Part shown: one piece after another, positions 9,111 through 21,026 of the stretch
Layout: each line of letters begins with the position of its first letter
How positions within the stretch are numbered: position 1 is the first letter of the stretch
From: Arthrobacter sp.
GTDB taxonomy: Bacteria; Actinomycetota; Actinomycetes; Actinomycetales; Micrococcaceae
Assembly: GCA_026393275.1 (NCBI GenBank)
Contig: JAPLAM010000100.1
Coordinates: 27,496-91,495, forward strand
Reading direction: 5' to 3'
DNA length: 64,000 nucleotides
Program-made: the position numbers and the translations under genes
Notes under the pieces: generated by a model
The model's input: the letters and a program-made list of their open reading frames with translations, nothing else
Databases searched by the model: none
What the model was told of the DNA's origin: nothing

Positions 9111-11789
9111 ATGAAGTCGCAGGAGATCACCAAGCGCTGGATCGACTTTTTTGTCAGCAAGGGCCACACGGCGGTCCCCTCCGCCTCCCTGGTCTCCAGC
9201 GACCCGTCCCTGCTGTTCACGGTGGCCGGCATGGTGCCGTTCATCCCGTACCTGACCGCGCGTGAGGAAGCCCCCTACGCCCGGGCCACCAGCGTGCAGA
9301 AGTGCATCCGCACCGGCGACATCGAGGAAGTCGGCAAGACCGCCCGGCACGGCACCTTCTTCCAGATGTGCGGCAACTTCTCCTTCGGCGACTACTTCAA
9401 GGAAGACGCCATCAAGTTCGCGTGGGAACTGCTCACCACCAGCGTCGACGACGGCGGCTACGGCCTGCCACCCGAGCGGCTGTGGGTCACCGTCTACGAA
9501 GAGGACAACGAAGCCAAGGAACTTTGGCTGAAGAACACCGGCGTCCCGGCCGAACGGATCCAGCGGATGGGCAAGGCGGACAACTACTGGTCCACCGGCC
9601 AGCCCGGGCCTGCAGGCCCCTGCTCCGAGATCTACTACGACCGCGGCCCGGCGTACGGCGTCGAGGGCGGCCCGCTGGCCGACGAGACCCGGTACATCGA
9701 AATCTGGAACCTCGTGTTCATGCAGTACCAGATCGACAACGTCCGCTCCAAGGTGGACTTCGACATCACCGGCGAGCTGCCGAAGAAGAACATCGACACC
9801 GGCCTGGGCATGGAACGCCTCGCGATGATCCTCCAGGGCGTCGAGAACATGTACGAGACGGACCAGGTCCGCCCCGTGATCGACAGGGCCGCGGCCCTGT
9901 CCGGCAGAGAATACACCTCCGCCGAGACTCCCGAGGATCCGCACCACACGGACGACGTCCGGATGCGCGTGGTGGCCGACCACATCCGCTCGGCCCTGAT
10001 GCTGATCGCCGACGGCGTCACACCCTCCAACGAGGGCCGCGGCTACGTGCTGCGCCGCCTGATCCGCCGCGCCGTGCGCTCGATGCGCCTGCTCGGCGTC
10101 GAACAGGCCTGCCTGCCCGAGCTGCTGCCCGCCTCCCGGGACGCCATGAAGGGCGTCTACCCGATCGTTGAGACCGACTTCGCCCGGATCAGCCGGATCG
10201 CCTACGCCGAGGAGAAGGCGTTCCTGCGCACCATCGCCTCCGGCACCGCGCGCCTCGAGGACGCCGTGAAGGAATCCAAGGCCGCCGGCCAGCCGCTCTC
10301 CGGCGCCGACGCTTTCGCCCTGCACGACACCTACGGCTTCCCGATCGACCTCACGCTGGAAATGGCGGAGGAAGCAGGGCTCAAGGTCGACGAGCCCGAA
10401 TTCCGCAAGCTCATGCTGGAGCAGCGCCAGCGCGCCCAGGCGGACGCCAAGGGCAAGAAGGGCGGCCACGCAGACCTCAGCGCTTTCCAGGAGCTGCTCG
10501 CCGCGGGGGAGACGGTCTTCACCGGCTACACCGAACTCGCCGGGGAATCCAAGGTCCGCGGCATCCTCTCCTCCGGCCGGAAGGTCTCACAGGCGTCCAC
10601 CGGCGTTGAAATCGAACTCGTCCTGGCCGAGACCCCGTTCTACGCCGAAGCCGGCGGCCAGGCGGCCGACACCGGACTCATCACCGGGGACGGGTTCGTC
10701 GTCGAGGTCCTGGACGTGCAGCGCCCAATCAAGGGACTGAGCGTGCACAAGGCAATCGTCCGCGAAGGCGAAATCGGCGCCGACTCGCTGGTCCAGGCCG
10801 CCGTCGACCGGGAACGCCGGCACGCCGCCGAGCAAGCGCACACCGGCACGCACATTGTGCACGCGGCGCTGCACCAGATCCTCGGCCCGGAAGCCCTGCA
10901 GCGCGGCTCCTTCAACAAGGCCGGCTACCTCCGCTTTGACTTTGCCTGGGGCGAAGGCCTCAGCGCCGCTACCCGCTCCGAAATCGAGGAAGTCTCCAAC
11001 ATCGCCATCCGGAACAACTTCCAGGTGCAGACCAAGGTGATGGGCCTCGCGGAGGCCAAGGCGCTCGGCGCCATGGCCCTGTTCGGCGAGAACTACGGCA
11101 ACGAAGTCCGCGTTGTCGAGATCGACGGCGCCTGGTCGCGTGAGCTTTGCGGCGGCACGCACGTGTCCAACACCTCCCTGATCGGCAGCCTGTCCCTGCT
11201 CGGGGAGCAGTCCGTCGGTTCGGGAAACCGCCGCGTGGAGGCCTTTGTCGGCATGGACGCGTTCCGCCACCTCGCCGCCGAACGCGCCCTCGTCACCGAA
11301 CTCACCGAGATGCTGAAGGTCCCTTCCGGCCTGCTGTCCGAGCGAATCGCCAGCACCCTGGCCAAGCTCAAGACGGCTGAGAAGGAGCTCGAGCGGCTGC
11401 GCAAGGAGCAGCTCACGGCTGCCGCCGCCAAGCTGGTGGGCACCGCCAAGGACGCCGCCGGGGTCAAGGTCATTGCGCACGACGCCGGCCTGGTCAGTGG
11501 CGCCGATGACCTTCGCAGCCTCGCCCTTGACCTGCGGACCCGGCTCGGCTCGGACGCCGCCGCCGTCGCGGTCGCCGGGGTCAGCAACGACCGCCCCGTC
11601 ATCCTGATCGCCACCAATGAGGCCGCCCGGGCCGCCGGCGTCAAGGCGGGCGCCCTGGTGCGCCTCGCCGCCGGCATCCTTGGCGGCGGCGGCGGCGGCA
11701 AGGACGACGTCGCCCAGGGCGGCGGCACGGACGCATCCAAGGTGGGCGCCGCGCTCGGCGCCGTCGTGGATGCGATTACGAGGCGCTAG
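9111..11789 (+). CDS. alaS: Alanyl-tRNA synthetase
   Basis: Class II synthetase with cis-editing; 892 residues is the normal length. The N-terminal catalytic core includes KCIRTGDIEEVGKTARHGTFF and GLGMERLAM. The editing domain carries the zinc-binding HTGTH near residue 582 and CGGTH near 681. The C-terminal C-Ala region ends GGGGGGKDDVAQGGG, a DHHA1-type signature. It is a few bases upstream of ruvX, so alaS-ruvX-mltG-aro is likely one long operon. The 200-base leader was scanned. It has a short GTAC-loop-GTAC repeat near 9047-9067 and no convincing T-box. Confidence 0.97.
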   Translation: MKSQEITKRWIDFFVSKGHTAVPSASLVSSDPSLLFTVAGMVPFIPYLTAREEAPYARATSVQKCIRTGDIEEVGKTARHGTFFQMCGNFSFGDYFKEDAIKFAWELLTTSVDDGGYGLPPERLWVTVYEEDNEAKELWLKNTGVPAERIQRMGKADNYWSTGQPGPAGPCSEIYYDRGPAYGVEGGPLADETRYIEIWNLVFMQYQIDNVRSKVDFDITGELPKKNIDTGLGMERLAMILQGVENMYETDQVRPVIDRAAALSGREYTSAETPEDPHHTDDVRMRVVADHIRSALMLIADGVTPSNEGRGYVLRRLIRRAVRSMRLLGVEQACLPELLPASRDAMKGVYPIVETDFARISRIAYAEEKAFLRTIASGTARLEDAVKESKAAGQPLSGADAFALHDTYGFPIDLTLEMAEEAGLKVDEPEFRKLMLEQRQRAQADAKGKKGGHADLSAFQELLAAGETVFTGYTELAGESKVRGILSSGRKVSQASTGVEIELVLAETPFYAEAGGQAADTGLITGDGFVVEVLDVQRPIKGLSVHKAIVREGEIGADSLVQAAVDRERRHAAEQAHTGTHIVHAALHQILGPEALQRGSFNKAGYLRFDFAWGEGLSAATRSEIEEVSNIAIRNNFQVQTKVMGLAEAKALGAMALFGENYGNEVRVVEIDGAWSRELCGGTHVSNTSLIGSLSLLGEQSVGSGNRRVEAFVGMDAFRHLAAERALVTELTEMLKVPSGLLSERIASTLAKLKTAEKELERLRKEQLTAAAAKLVGTAKDAAGVKVIAHDAGLVSGADDLRSLALDLRTRLGSDAAAVAVAGVSNDRPVILIATNEAARAAGVKAGALVRLAAGILGGGGGGKDDVAQGGGTDASKVGAALGAVVDAITRR

Positions 11790-11802
11790 CCCGGGACCGC
11801 GA

Positions 11803-12417
11803 ATGACTGAATCAGCAGGGCCCGACGGCTACCCCCGGGGCGTGAAACTCGGGGTAGACGTCGGCACCGTGCGGGTGGGAGTCGCGGTCTGCGACAGTGA
11901 CGGCATCCTGGCGACGCCGCTGCGGACGCTGGCCCGGAACGTGAAGAAGAACACTGATGTGCGGGTCCTGGCGAAGCTCGCGCTGGAACTGGACGCGGTG
12001 CAGATTTTCGTGGGCCTGCCGCGCACCATGAAGGGCGAGGAGCACGCTTCCGCGCGAATGGCCACCGAGTATGCCAAGCTACTGGTCAGTACACTAGCGG
12101 AGGCCGGATCCGGCATGCCGGTGAGGTTGGTAGACGAGCGGCTGAGTACGGTGACAGCCCACCGCGATCTGCACCAAGCTGGCATGAGCAGCCGGGACCA
12201 CCGTAAAGTAGTGGATCAGGTCGCGGCCGCGGGTATTCTGCAGCACGCGATCGATATGCAAAAGGCCAGGGGAACGGATGTGGGAAGACGCGTCAGCGCA
12301 GACCTCCCTCCGGGGCCACCCGGCGACGGCGCTCAGGCCGTCCCGGCAGTAGACACGCATTCTGCACAACGCATTCTGCACAAAATGGAAGGCTACAGTG
12401 AGCCCGGTCAACAATGA
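11803..12417 (+). CDS. ruvX: Holliday junction resolvase-like YqgF/RuvX
   Basis: RNase H-fold protein of the YqgF/RuvX family, implicated in Holliday junction resolution or pre-16S rRNA 5' processing. Conserved features are LGVDVGTVRVGVAVCD near residue 12 (catalytic Asp), VGLPRTMKGEEHASA near 70, and DERLSTVTA near 108. The ATG at 11803, 13 bases after alaS, gives 204 residues. The last 45 residues after the catalytic core are a nonconserved extension. They overlap the start of mltG by 20 bases, which suggests coupling. Confidence 0.9.
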   Translation: MTESAGPDGYPRGVKLGVDVGTVRVGVAVCDSDGILATPLRTLARNVKKNTDVRVLAKLALELDAVQIFVGLPRTMKGEEHASARMATEYAKLLVSTLAEAGSGMPVRLVDERLSTVTAHRDLHQAGMSSRDHRKVVDQVAAAGILQHAIDMQKARGTDVGRRVSADLPPGPPGDGAQAVPAVDTHSAQRILHKMEGYSEPGQQ

Positions 12418-14092
12418 CGACTCCTCTGGTGCTGCCAATAGCGGCGCCGGCCGCCCGCTGACGCGCAAAGAAATCAGGGCCCGCGAAAAGTACCTGGCCA
12501 CCCAGGGTCACGACATCATCCCGCCCCAGGCCTTCGAGACCGGGCCCGAAACTCCGGCGGCGGCGGAAGTCCCCCGAGAGTCCGCCGCGGCGCCGCACGT
12601 TCCGGACGATGCCCCGTTCGTCGGCGATCCTGTGCATGAGGCGCCGGTCCACGGGGAACCTGTCCACGAGGAGCGGGCCCCCGAGCCTGTCCACGACGAA
12701 CCCGTGCAGCACGAGCCCGTGGTGGAGGAACCGGTCCACGAGGAACCTGTCCACGAGGAGCCCGTGCACGAACCTGTCCAGCACGAGTCCGTGCCTGACG
12801 TGGCGGTCTCCGAAGACGACCAGCACGAGTACGCCGGCATGTCGCGCGAGGAGACTCTGCGCCGCGCCGACGAATTGCAGTACGGCCACACCTCCCAGCA
12901 CGGCTATGACTCCCAGCACGCTGGGCTCCTCCCGTCATACCCCGAGGAAGAGGGCCACCATGCCTACGACGAGGAAGCCGGTCACGACCTGATGGCCGGA
13001 GCCGCCACCCTCCCCACCGCCAAGGGTCCGTCCAAGAAGGTCCGACGACGCCGCCGCCTCCTCGCCCTCGTCCTGACGCTGGCCGTCTTTGTCGTCGCGA
13101 TCGTCGTCGGAGCGCAATTCATCAAGCCCCTGCTCGGTGGCAACGCCGTGGCCGACTACCCGGGCCCGGGAACCGGCCAAGTGACAATCACGGTCCCGCC
13201 GGGCGCCGGCCCCAAGTCCGTGGCCAGCGACATGCAGTCCAAGCAGGTCATTGCCAACGCGGATTCCTTCGTCAAGCAGTTCACTGCCTCCGGCGGTGCG
13301 CTCAGCCCGGGCACCTTCACGATGCGCAAGGAAATGAACAACTCCGATGCCGTGGCCGTGCTCCTGAACAAGGACCAGGCCAAGGTGATGTACTTTGCCC
13401 TCAGCGCCGGCATGCGGATCAACGACTCCCTCCAGGCCATCTCCGAGGGCACCGGAGTCCCGGTGGCCGAGCTCAAGGCGCTCAGCGATGCCCCGGCCCA
13501 GTTCGGCGTCCCGGCCAAGGCCAAGAACCTCGAAGGCTTCCTGTTCCCGGGCGAGTACCGGTTCCCCATCGGCACCACTGCCACCGATGTGCTGAAGAAG
13601 CTCGTCGGGAGCACCCTCGACGAACTCAAGGCCCAGGGAGTCACCGATCCCGCCAAGCAGTACGACGCCGTCACGGTCGCCAGCATTGTGCAGGCCGAAG
13701 GCGGCCAGGCTGAATACGGGGACGTGGCCGGCGCCATCTACAACCGGCTCAAGCCCAACAACACCGAGACGAACGGCCTGATCCAGTCCGACGCCACGGT
13801 GACCTACGGGCTCGGAATCCGGAGCTTCCACATCGACGAGGCGCAGAAGGCGGACAAGTCCAACCCGTACAACACGTACGCCAATCTAGGCCTGCCGGCC
13901 GGCCCGATTGGTTCGCCGGGGAAGACTGCCATCGACGCGGCCGCCAAGCCCAAGACCAATGACTACCTGTACTGGGTGACCATCAACCTGGACACCAAGG
14001 AGACTAAGTTCGCCAAGACCCTGGCAGAGCACAACGTCAATGTGGCCAAGTACAACGCCTGGTGCAACGCCAACCCGAACCGTTGCGTGTGA
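12398..14092 (+). CDS. mltG: Endolytic murein transglycosylase MltG with a long acidic repeat tail
   Basis: YceG-family lytic transglycosylase that cuts nascent peptidoglycan at the cytoplasmic membrane. The cytosolic N-terminus (residues 1-215) is long and contains VHEEP/VHEP/VQHEP repeats at about residues 78-133. A basic KKVRRRRR patch and one membrane helix (about 218-243) follow. The YceG domain covers about 260-560. The catalytic-type Glu is in SIVQAEGGQAEYGDVAGAIYNRL near residue 433, and ATVTYGLG is also conserved. The GTG start at 12398 overlaps ruvX. Typical MltG proteins are about 350-400 residues, so the tail accounts for most of the excess. Confidence 0.92.
   Translation: MSPVNNDDSSGAANSGAGRPLTRKEIRAREKYLATQGHDIIPPQAFETGPETPAAAEVPRESAAAPHVPDDAPFVGDPVHEAPVHGEPVHEERAPEPVHDEPVQHEPVVEEPVHEEPVHEEPVHEPVQHESVPDVAVSEDDQHEYAGMSREETLRRADELQYGHTSQHGYDSQHAGLLPSYPEEEGHHAYDEEAGHDLMAGAATLPTAKGPSKKVRRRRRLLALVLTLAVFVVAIVVGAQFIKPLLGGNAVADYPGPGTGQVTITVPPGAGPKSVASDMQSKQVIANADSFVKQFTASGGALSPGTFTMRKEMNNSDAVAVLLNKDQAKVMYFALSAGMRINDSLQAISEGTGVPVAELKALSDAPAQFGVPAKAKNLEGFLFPGEYRFPIGTTATDVLKKLVGSTLDELKAQGVTDPAKQYDAVTVASIVQAEGGQAEYGDVAGAIYNRLKPNNTETNGLIQSDATVTYGLGIRSFHIDEAQKADKSNPYNTYANLGLPAGPIGSPGKTAIDAAAKPKTNDYLYWVTINLDTKETKFAKTLAEHNVNVAKYNAWCNANPNRCV
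12629..12796 (+). repeat. In-frame VHEEP-type coding repeat inside mltG
   Basis: Roughly ten degenerate units of 12-18 bases based on cctgtccacgaggag encode a Pro/His/Glu tract (VHEAP, VHGEP, VHEE, VHDEP, VQHEP, VHEEP and so on). All lie within the mltG frame. The near-identical DNA units suggest slippage-driven growth. Confidence 0.85.
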
Positions 14093-14955
14093 CGCTGCGG
14101 GCCGCCGTCCTCGGCCATCCGATCGGTCACTCGAAATCCCCGGCACTGCACCGCGCCGCCTACGCGCAGCTCGGGGCGGAGCTGGCCTATGAGGCCATCG
14201 ACGTGACCGTGGAGGCGCTCCCCGGCTTCATGGCGGAGGTGCGCGGGGATGGGCGCTGGCGCGGGCTGTCCGTGACAATGCCGCTCAAGGCCGCCATGGC
14301 CGCGGAGGTGGACGAAATCCGCGGGGTGGCCCGGCAGCTGGGGGTCATCAACACGGTCGCCTTCGAAAGTGGCGCCGAAGTCGGCCCGGCCCGGCTGGTC
14401 GGCTACAACACCGACGTTGCCGGGATCGTCAACGCCCTCCGTTACGCCGGCGCACCCGCTGAGCCGTCCGCCGTTGTCCTCGGCGGCGGCGGCACCGCTG
14501 CGGCCGCCGTAGCCGCCGTGAAGGAGCTCGGCGCAGCGTCGGTGGCCGTCTACGTCCGCGACGTGGCCAGGGCCGCCGAAGCTCGGGCCGCGGCCGCCGC
14601 CGTCGGGCTTTCCTTACAGGTGCTGCCCCTCACCGCCGCGGCGCCCGCAGTTGCCGCGGCCGACGTCGTAATCTCCACGCTGCCGCCGCGGGCCGCGGAC
14701 GGCCTGGCGGAGGAGCTGGCCCTGAACGGCTCGAGGACGGGCGGCGTGCTCCTCGACGTCGCCTACGACCCCTGGCCCAGCCGGATCGCCACCGTCTTCA
14801 CGGCTGCGGGCGGCCGGGTGGTCCCGGGCCTTGAAATGCTGCTCTACCAGGCGGTCGAGCAGGTACGGTATTTCACCGGCCTCGACGGACCCGTTTCGGC
14901 GCAGGTCATAGATGTGATGTGTGACGCAGTCGGGGCACCTCGACGGGTGTTCTAA
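14089..14955 (+). CDS. aroE: Shikimate dehydrogenase
   Basis: Reduces 3-dehydroshikimate to shikimate with NADPH. The N-terminal substrate domain has [17 protein letters not shown], and the catalytic Lys lies in [14 protein letters not shown] and GYNTDVAGI complete the binding site. The Rossmann part carries [13 protein letters not shown] near residue 132. The C-terminus has [13 protein letters not shown] chose GTG 14089 because it overlaps the mltG stop as GTGA, a usual coupling signal. TTG 14083 is an alternative. It is the first gene of the local aromatic cluster. Confidence 0.9.
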   Translation: MTLRAAVLGHPIGHSKSPALHRAAYAQLGAELAYEAIDVTVEALPGFMAEVRGDGRWRGLSVTMPLKAAMAAEVDEIRGVARQLGVINTVAFESGAEVGPARLVGYNTDVAGIVNALRYAGAPAEPSAVVLGGGGTAAAAVAAVKELGAASVAVYVRDVARAAEARAAAAAVGLSLQVLPLTAAAPAVAAADVVISTLPPRAADGLAEELALNGSRTGGVLLDVAYDPWPSRIATVFTAAGGRVVPGLEMLLYQAVEQVRYFTGLDGPVSAQVIDVMCDAVGAPRRVF

Positions 14956-14981
14956 GTGCCATGCATGGCAGGATGGATTTT

Positions 14982-16180
14982 ATGTTGCGTTGGTTGACTG
15001 CCGGAGAATCCCATGGTCCGGCCCTGGTCGGAATTATCGAAGGCGTCCCCGCCGGTGTTGAGCTCACCAGCGCCCGGATTGTCGAAGCACTGGCCCGGCG
15101 CAGGCTCGGCTACGGCCGCGGCGCCCGGATGAAGTTCGAGCAGGACACTGTGACCGTCCTCGGCGGTGTCCGCCACGGACTGACCCAGGGCGGACCGGTC
15201 GCCATCCAGGTCGGCAACACCGAGTGGCCCAAGTGGGAGCAGATCATGTCTGCCGACCCGGTGGACCCCGACGTCCTCGCCGACCAGGCCCGCAACGCGC
15301 CGCTGACCCGGCCCCGTCCGGGCCACGCCGACTTCACCGGCATGCAGAAATACGGCTTCGACGAGGCCAGGCCGGTCCTGGAACGTGCCAGCGCCCGGGA
15401 AACCGCCACCCGCGTCGCCCTCGGCGCCGTCGCGTCCGCCTTCCTCAAACAGCTCGGCATCGAACTCGTCTCACACACCGTGTCCATCGCCAGCGTGTCC
15501 GTCCCGGAAGGCCGGCCGCTGCCGGCCCCGGACAACGTGCTGGCCCTCGACGCGGACCCGTTGCGCTGCTTCGACCGCGAAACCTCCGACGCCATGGTCG
15601 CCGAGGTGGACACGGCGCACAAGGAAGGCGAAACCCTCGGCGGCGTCGTCGAAGTCCTCGCCTACGGACTCCCGCCGGGCCTGGGCAGCTACGTCCACTG
15701 GGACCGGCGCCTGGACTCACGCCTGGCCGCGGCCCTGATGGGCATCCAGGCGATCAAGGGCGTCGAAGTCGGGGACGGCTTCCGCACCGCCGCCCGCCGC
15801 GGCTCGGCCGCCCACGACGAGATCATCAAGGACGAGGACGGCCGGATCATCCGCACGTCCAACCGTGCCGGCGGCGTCGAAGGCGGCATGAGCATCGGCG
15901 ACGTCCTCCGGGTCCGCGCCGCCATGAAACCCATCGCCACGGTGCCGCGCGCGCTCAGGACCGTGGACGTCAGCACCGGCGAGGCGGCCAAGGCCCACCA
16001 CCAACGCTCTGACGTGTGTGCGGTCCCGGCCGCCGGCGTCGTGGCCGAGGCCATGGTGGCCCTGGTCCTGGCCGAGGCCGTCACGGAAAAGTTCGGCGGC
16101 GACTCCGTGCAGGAGACCGCCCGCAACATCAAGGGTTACCTGGACAACATCCCGGCGTCCCTGGACTCGATCGGGCACTA

Positions 16181-16181
<1 letters not shown>
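14982..16181 (+). CDS. aroC: Chorismate synthase
   Basis: FMN-dependent enzyme that converts EPSP to chorismate. From the chosen ATG the protein begins [15 protein letters not shown], the conserved N-terminal signature. [11 protein letters not shown] and a C-terminal [17 protein letters not shown] stretch are also typical. The length is about 399 residues, as usual. ATGs at 14961 and 14973 are possible but would add residues before the conserved start; AGGATGG at 14970-14976 is well spaced for 14982. It overlaps aroK by one base (TAGTG). Confidence 0.94.
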
Positions 16182-17903
<1,722 letters not shown>

Positions 17904-17904
<1 letters not shown>

Positions 17905-18422
17905 TGATCAGCGATTCCGGTGGCACCAGCGAGTGGCCGGACGGCGGGTTCCCCGGCATTCGGATCAACCCGGAAACCCTCATGCCGCAGGTGGTCAACG
18001 AGGAGGCCTGCACGGCGGCACTGGCCGCCTCGACCGACCCCACCGACCTGATCTTCGTCCGCCTCGTGCAGGGCCACCCTGGGGAGGCCGCAGATCTGTT
18101 GGCCGAGGCCCGGTACAAGGACCCGGATTCCTTCCGGCTGCGGATGTTCGAGGCCGAGGTCCTGCGGGTTTCGCACCGTTTCGACCGCGCCGTCGAGCTC
18201 TACCGCCAGCTCCTGGCCGAGGCCCACGGCACCCCCGCTGAGGCCGTCGTCCGGCAGCACCTCGGCCGGTCCTACTTCGCCGCCGGCAACAACGCGGCAG
18301 CTGTCGAATCCTTCGCCAAGGCGCTGGACCTGCGCGTGGCGGAGTCCGCTGACGCCGCCCTGATCTACTCCTCGACGGTGGCGCTGCAGCGCGCACGGAA
18401 CGTGCTGGACCTCGCCTGCTGA
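17904..18422 (+). CDS. Tetratricopeptide-repeat-like protein of the aro operon
   Basis: A 172-residue soluble protein with a helical repeat pattern. Residues about 60-160 hold TPR-like pairs, for example FDRAVELYRQLLAEAHGTPAEA and AVVRQHLGRSYFAAGNNAAAVESFAKALDLR. No catalytic motif is visible. The ATG overlaps the last base of the aroB stop (TGATG), so it is translationally coupled. The function is unknown. The position suggests an accessory role or simple co-expression. In many actinobacteria this slot holds aroQ or a proline peptidase. Confidence 0.8.
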
Positions 18423-18580
18423 GTGCGGCTCCGGCGGCCCGTCCGGCAACTGGCCGGCGGACCCGGTAGAATAGTTCTTGGATTTTTGATAAACACGCGC
18501 TGGCAGCCCTGACCGGCATGCCTGCCTGGCATAAGCGGCTGGCGGCTTGAAACCAGCGGACAAAGAAACCAGAGGATATT

Positions 18581-19144
18581 GTGGCAACGACTAACGACAT
18601 CAAGAACGGAACCGTGCTGAAGCTTGAGGGCCAGCTGTGGAACATCATCGAGTTCCAGCACGTCAAGCCCGGCAAGGGTGGTGCGTTTGTCCGCACCAAG
18701 ATGCGAAACGTGATGTCGGGCAAGGTCGTCGACAAGACCTTCAACGCCGGCCTCAAGATCGAAACCGCCACGGTTGACCGCCGCGACTACCAGTACCTGT
18801 ACCAGGACGGCGCCGACTTCGTGTTCATGGACACCTCGGACTTCGACCAGCTCACCGTCCCCGGTGCCACCGTCGGCGACGCCACCAACTTCATGCTGGA
18901 GAACCAGATGGTGAACATCGCCATCCACGAGGGCAACCCGCTCTACATCGAACTGCCGCCGAGCGTCGTGCTGGAAATCACCTACACCGAACCGGGCCTG
19001 CAGGGCGACCGCTCCTCCGCCGGCACCAAGCCCGCCACCCTGGAGACCGGCTACGAGATCCAGGTGCCGCTGTTCGTCGAGAACAACACCAAGGTCAAGG
19101 TCGACACCCGCGACGGCAGCTACCTTGGCCGGGTCAACGACTAG
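18581..19144 (+). CDS. efp: Elongation factor P
   Basis: EF-P binds between the P and E sites and relieves ribosome stalling on polyproline. 187 residues form a KOW-like domain I and two OB domains. Domain I includes the loop [16 protein letters not shown] with the tip Lys. The C-terminal EF-P signature is in [27 protein letters not shown]. The GTG start follows AGAGGAT. A candidate -10 box (TAGAAT) lies at 18467-18472. It overlaps nusB by one base. Confidence 0.96.
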   Translation: MATTNDIKNGTVLKLEGQLWNIIEFQHVKPGKGGAFVRTKMRNVMSGKVVDKTFNAGLKIETATVDRRDYQYLYQDGADFVFMDTSDFDQLTVPGATVGDATNFMLENQMVNIAIHEGNPLYIELPPSVVLEITYTEPGLQGDRSSAGTKPATLETGYEIQVPLFVENNTKVKVDTRDGSYLGRVND

Positions 19145-19554
19145 TGAGTGCACGCGGTAAGGCCCGGAACCGGGCCCTGGATGTTCTCTTCGAGGCGGAA
19201 CAGCGCTCCGTTTCGGCGTTCGATGTGCTGAAGTCCCGTCGCGAAAAGACGGATCAAATCATCAACCCGTACACCCTCGAGATCGTCGAAGGAGTCGTGT
19301 CCCACCAGGCGGCCATCGACGAGTTCCTCGAAACCTATTCGCAGGGCTGGTCGCTGGAGCGCATGCCCTCGGTGGACCGGATCATCCTCCGGATCGGCAC
19401 CTGGGAACTGCTCTACAACGACGACGTCCCGGACGGTGTCGCGGTCAGCGAGGCCGTCGCGCTGGCGAAGACGCTTTCCACGGATGAGTCGCCGTCCTTC
19501 ATCAACGGCCTGCTGGGCCGCCTGCAGCAGCTGAAGCCGTCGCTACTGGCCTGA
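19144..19554 (+). CDS. nusB: Transcription antitermination factor NusB
   Basis: RNA-binding partner of NusE in rRNA antitermination. 136 residues, all alpha-helical, starting with ARGKARNRALDVLFEAEQR. The conserved DRIILRIGTWELLYNDDVPDGVAVSEAVALAKTLSTDESPSFINGLLGRL is the family's RNA- and NusE-binding half. The GTG start overlaps the efp stop (TAGTG). It ends the operon before a bidirectional terminator. Confidence 0.95.
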   Translation: MSARGKARNRALDVLFEAEQRSVSAFDVLKSRREKTDQIINPYTLEIVEGVVSHQAAIDEFLETYSQGWSLERMPSVDRIILRIGTWELLYNDDVPDGVAVSEAVALAKTLSTDESPSFINGLLGRLQQLKPSLLA

Positions 19555-19583
19555 GACGCTGCTGACCTAGGCGCTGCTCCTCA

Positions 19584-19621
19584 AAGGGCCGGTGCCCGCC
19601 TCACGGCGGACGCCGGCCCTT
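19584..19621. terminator. Bidirectional terminator between nusB and the PrsW gene
   Basis: A nine-bp outer stem pairs AAGGGCCGG (19584-19592) with CCGGCCCTT (19613-19621). An inner stem CCGCC-TCAC-GGCGG sits in the loop. It lies between two convergent genes and can serve both. Confidence 0.85.
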
Positions 19622-19653
19622 GGCATATGCCCGGCCGGGCTTCCTTCCGCGCC

Positions 19654-20904
19654 TCAGCGCAACACGGCGTCGCGCAGGACGAGAATCTCACGAAGCTGGC
19701 GCTGCTCATCGAACTGGTGCCCTGGCACGTCCCGGCCGCTGAGGATCCGCTGCCGGGTCAACGCCAGCCGCGTGGCTGCCTGCAGGAGCGCCCTCATCTG
19801 CGGACCGCGGTCGATCGAGCCGGCCCAGCGGAGGGCGGAGCGCCGGCCGGCGGGCGTGGCCAGCATGGCCACTTCCGGGCCGGTGAACCAGCCGGCCGCC
19901 GCGTACTCTTGAAGCCGCTGGCGGGTCAGCCGGCGCTCGGCGACGCGCAACAGCATCACGACCAGGACCGCCAGCAGGAAGATCGGCACCTGGACCACGA
20001 TGTACTGCGCCAGGAAGTCCTGGCCCATGGAGTTCCAGCCGCTATGCAGCAACATGGCAGGAATCAGCCCCACCGCGAACGCGGGCAACGTCAGACCGGT
20101 ATTCCAGCGGCGCGCGGCGTACCCCAGGATGAGGCCGGTTGTTCCGGTGAAGATGGCGTGGGCGAACGGGGACATCACCCCGCGCAGAAAGAACACGACC
20201 GCAAGGTCCGTGCCCGGGGTGCTGGATGCGGCGACTGCCCGGCCGAAATAGAGGATGTTTTCGGTGAACGCGAATCCGGCGGCAATCGTGAAGGCGATGA
20301 CGACGCCGTCGACCGGTCCGTCGAACTGCTTCCGCGCGCAGATCAGCAGCAGCAACAGCCCCAGTGACTTCGCGAATTCCTCCACCACCGGCGCCCGCAC
20401 CGTGACGGAAAACGTCGTGTAGTCCAGACCGGATGCAGGCCCCGCGGCAGCCGAAAAGAACGGCTCGATCAGCATCACCACCGAGATGGACACCAGCGCG
20501 CCCCACAGGAAGGCGAAGACCAGCAGCCGCCTCGGCTCGGGCTCCCAGCGGTCGATAAACCGGACCGTCAGCAGGACCGTACCCAGCGGCAGCAGCGAGG
20601 CGATGAAACCCAGGACGAAGCCGTCGGCCCCGGTGTTCTCCAGCACAAACGGCAGCACGAGGAACAGGCTCATGAAGGCCAGGACCCCGCCGCCCACCAC
20701 GAGGGCTGCCACGCCGGCCGCGGTGCGGGACCGGGTTGCCGCGGCGTAGTCCGGCGGCAGCGACGGCGGGCCCTGCACGTTCCCGAAACCCGGCGCAGGA
20801 CGGTAATGCTGCGGCCGGACCTGGCCCAGCCAGCTGGGGTTAGCCGGCTGCGGGGACCGCGGCTGTCCGGGTGCCTGGTGGCCCGGCGGATCGAAGCTGT
20901 TCAT
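19654..20904 (-). CDS. PrsW-family intramembrane metalloprotease
   Basis: A 416-residue polytopic membrane protein. A proline/glutamine-rich cytosolic tail (residues 1-60) is followed by about eight hydrophobic segments. Family motifs are EEFAK at 175-179, FAFTEN at 211-216, and His-containing SPFAHAIFTGTTG and LLHSGWN downstream, matching the PrsW E..EK / F..EN / H pattern. Relatives cleave anti-sigma factors. The target here is unknown and no sigma/anti-sigma pair is adjacent. It is divergent from the pyr operon. Confidence 0.88.
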   Translation of the reverse strand: MNSFDPPGHQAPGQPRSPQPANPSWLGQVRPQHYRPAPGFGNVQGPPSLPPDYAAATRSRTAAGVAALVVGGGVLAFMSLFLVLPFVLENTGADGFVLGFIASLLPLGTVLLTVRFIDRWEPEPRRLLVFAFLWGALVSISVVMLIEPFFSAAAGPASGLDYTTFSVTVRAPVVEEFAKSLGLLLLLICARKQFDGPVDGVVIAFTIAAGFAFTENILYFGRAVAASSTPGTDLAVVFFLRGVMSPFAHAIFTGTTGLILGYAARRWNTGLTLPAFAVGLIPAMLLHSGWNSMGQDFLAQYIVVQVPIFLLAVLVVMLLRVAERRLTRQRLQEYAAAGWFTGPEVAMLATPAGRRSALRWAGSIDRGPQMRALLQAATRLALTRQRILSGRDVPGHQFDEQRQLREILVLRDAVLR

Positions 20905-21026
20905 GGCACGAGCCTAGGGGCCGGGGCCGGGCGGCCCAAGCCTGCGGGCCGCGGATGTGACGGACGCCGCCCCGTCCAGAGCGGGGCCGGCGGCGGCCCC
21001 TGTGGTAATTTGGAGGCGCAAATAAT

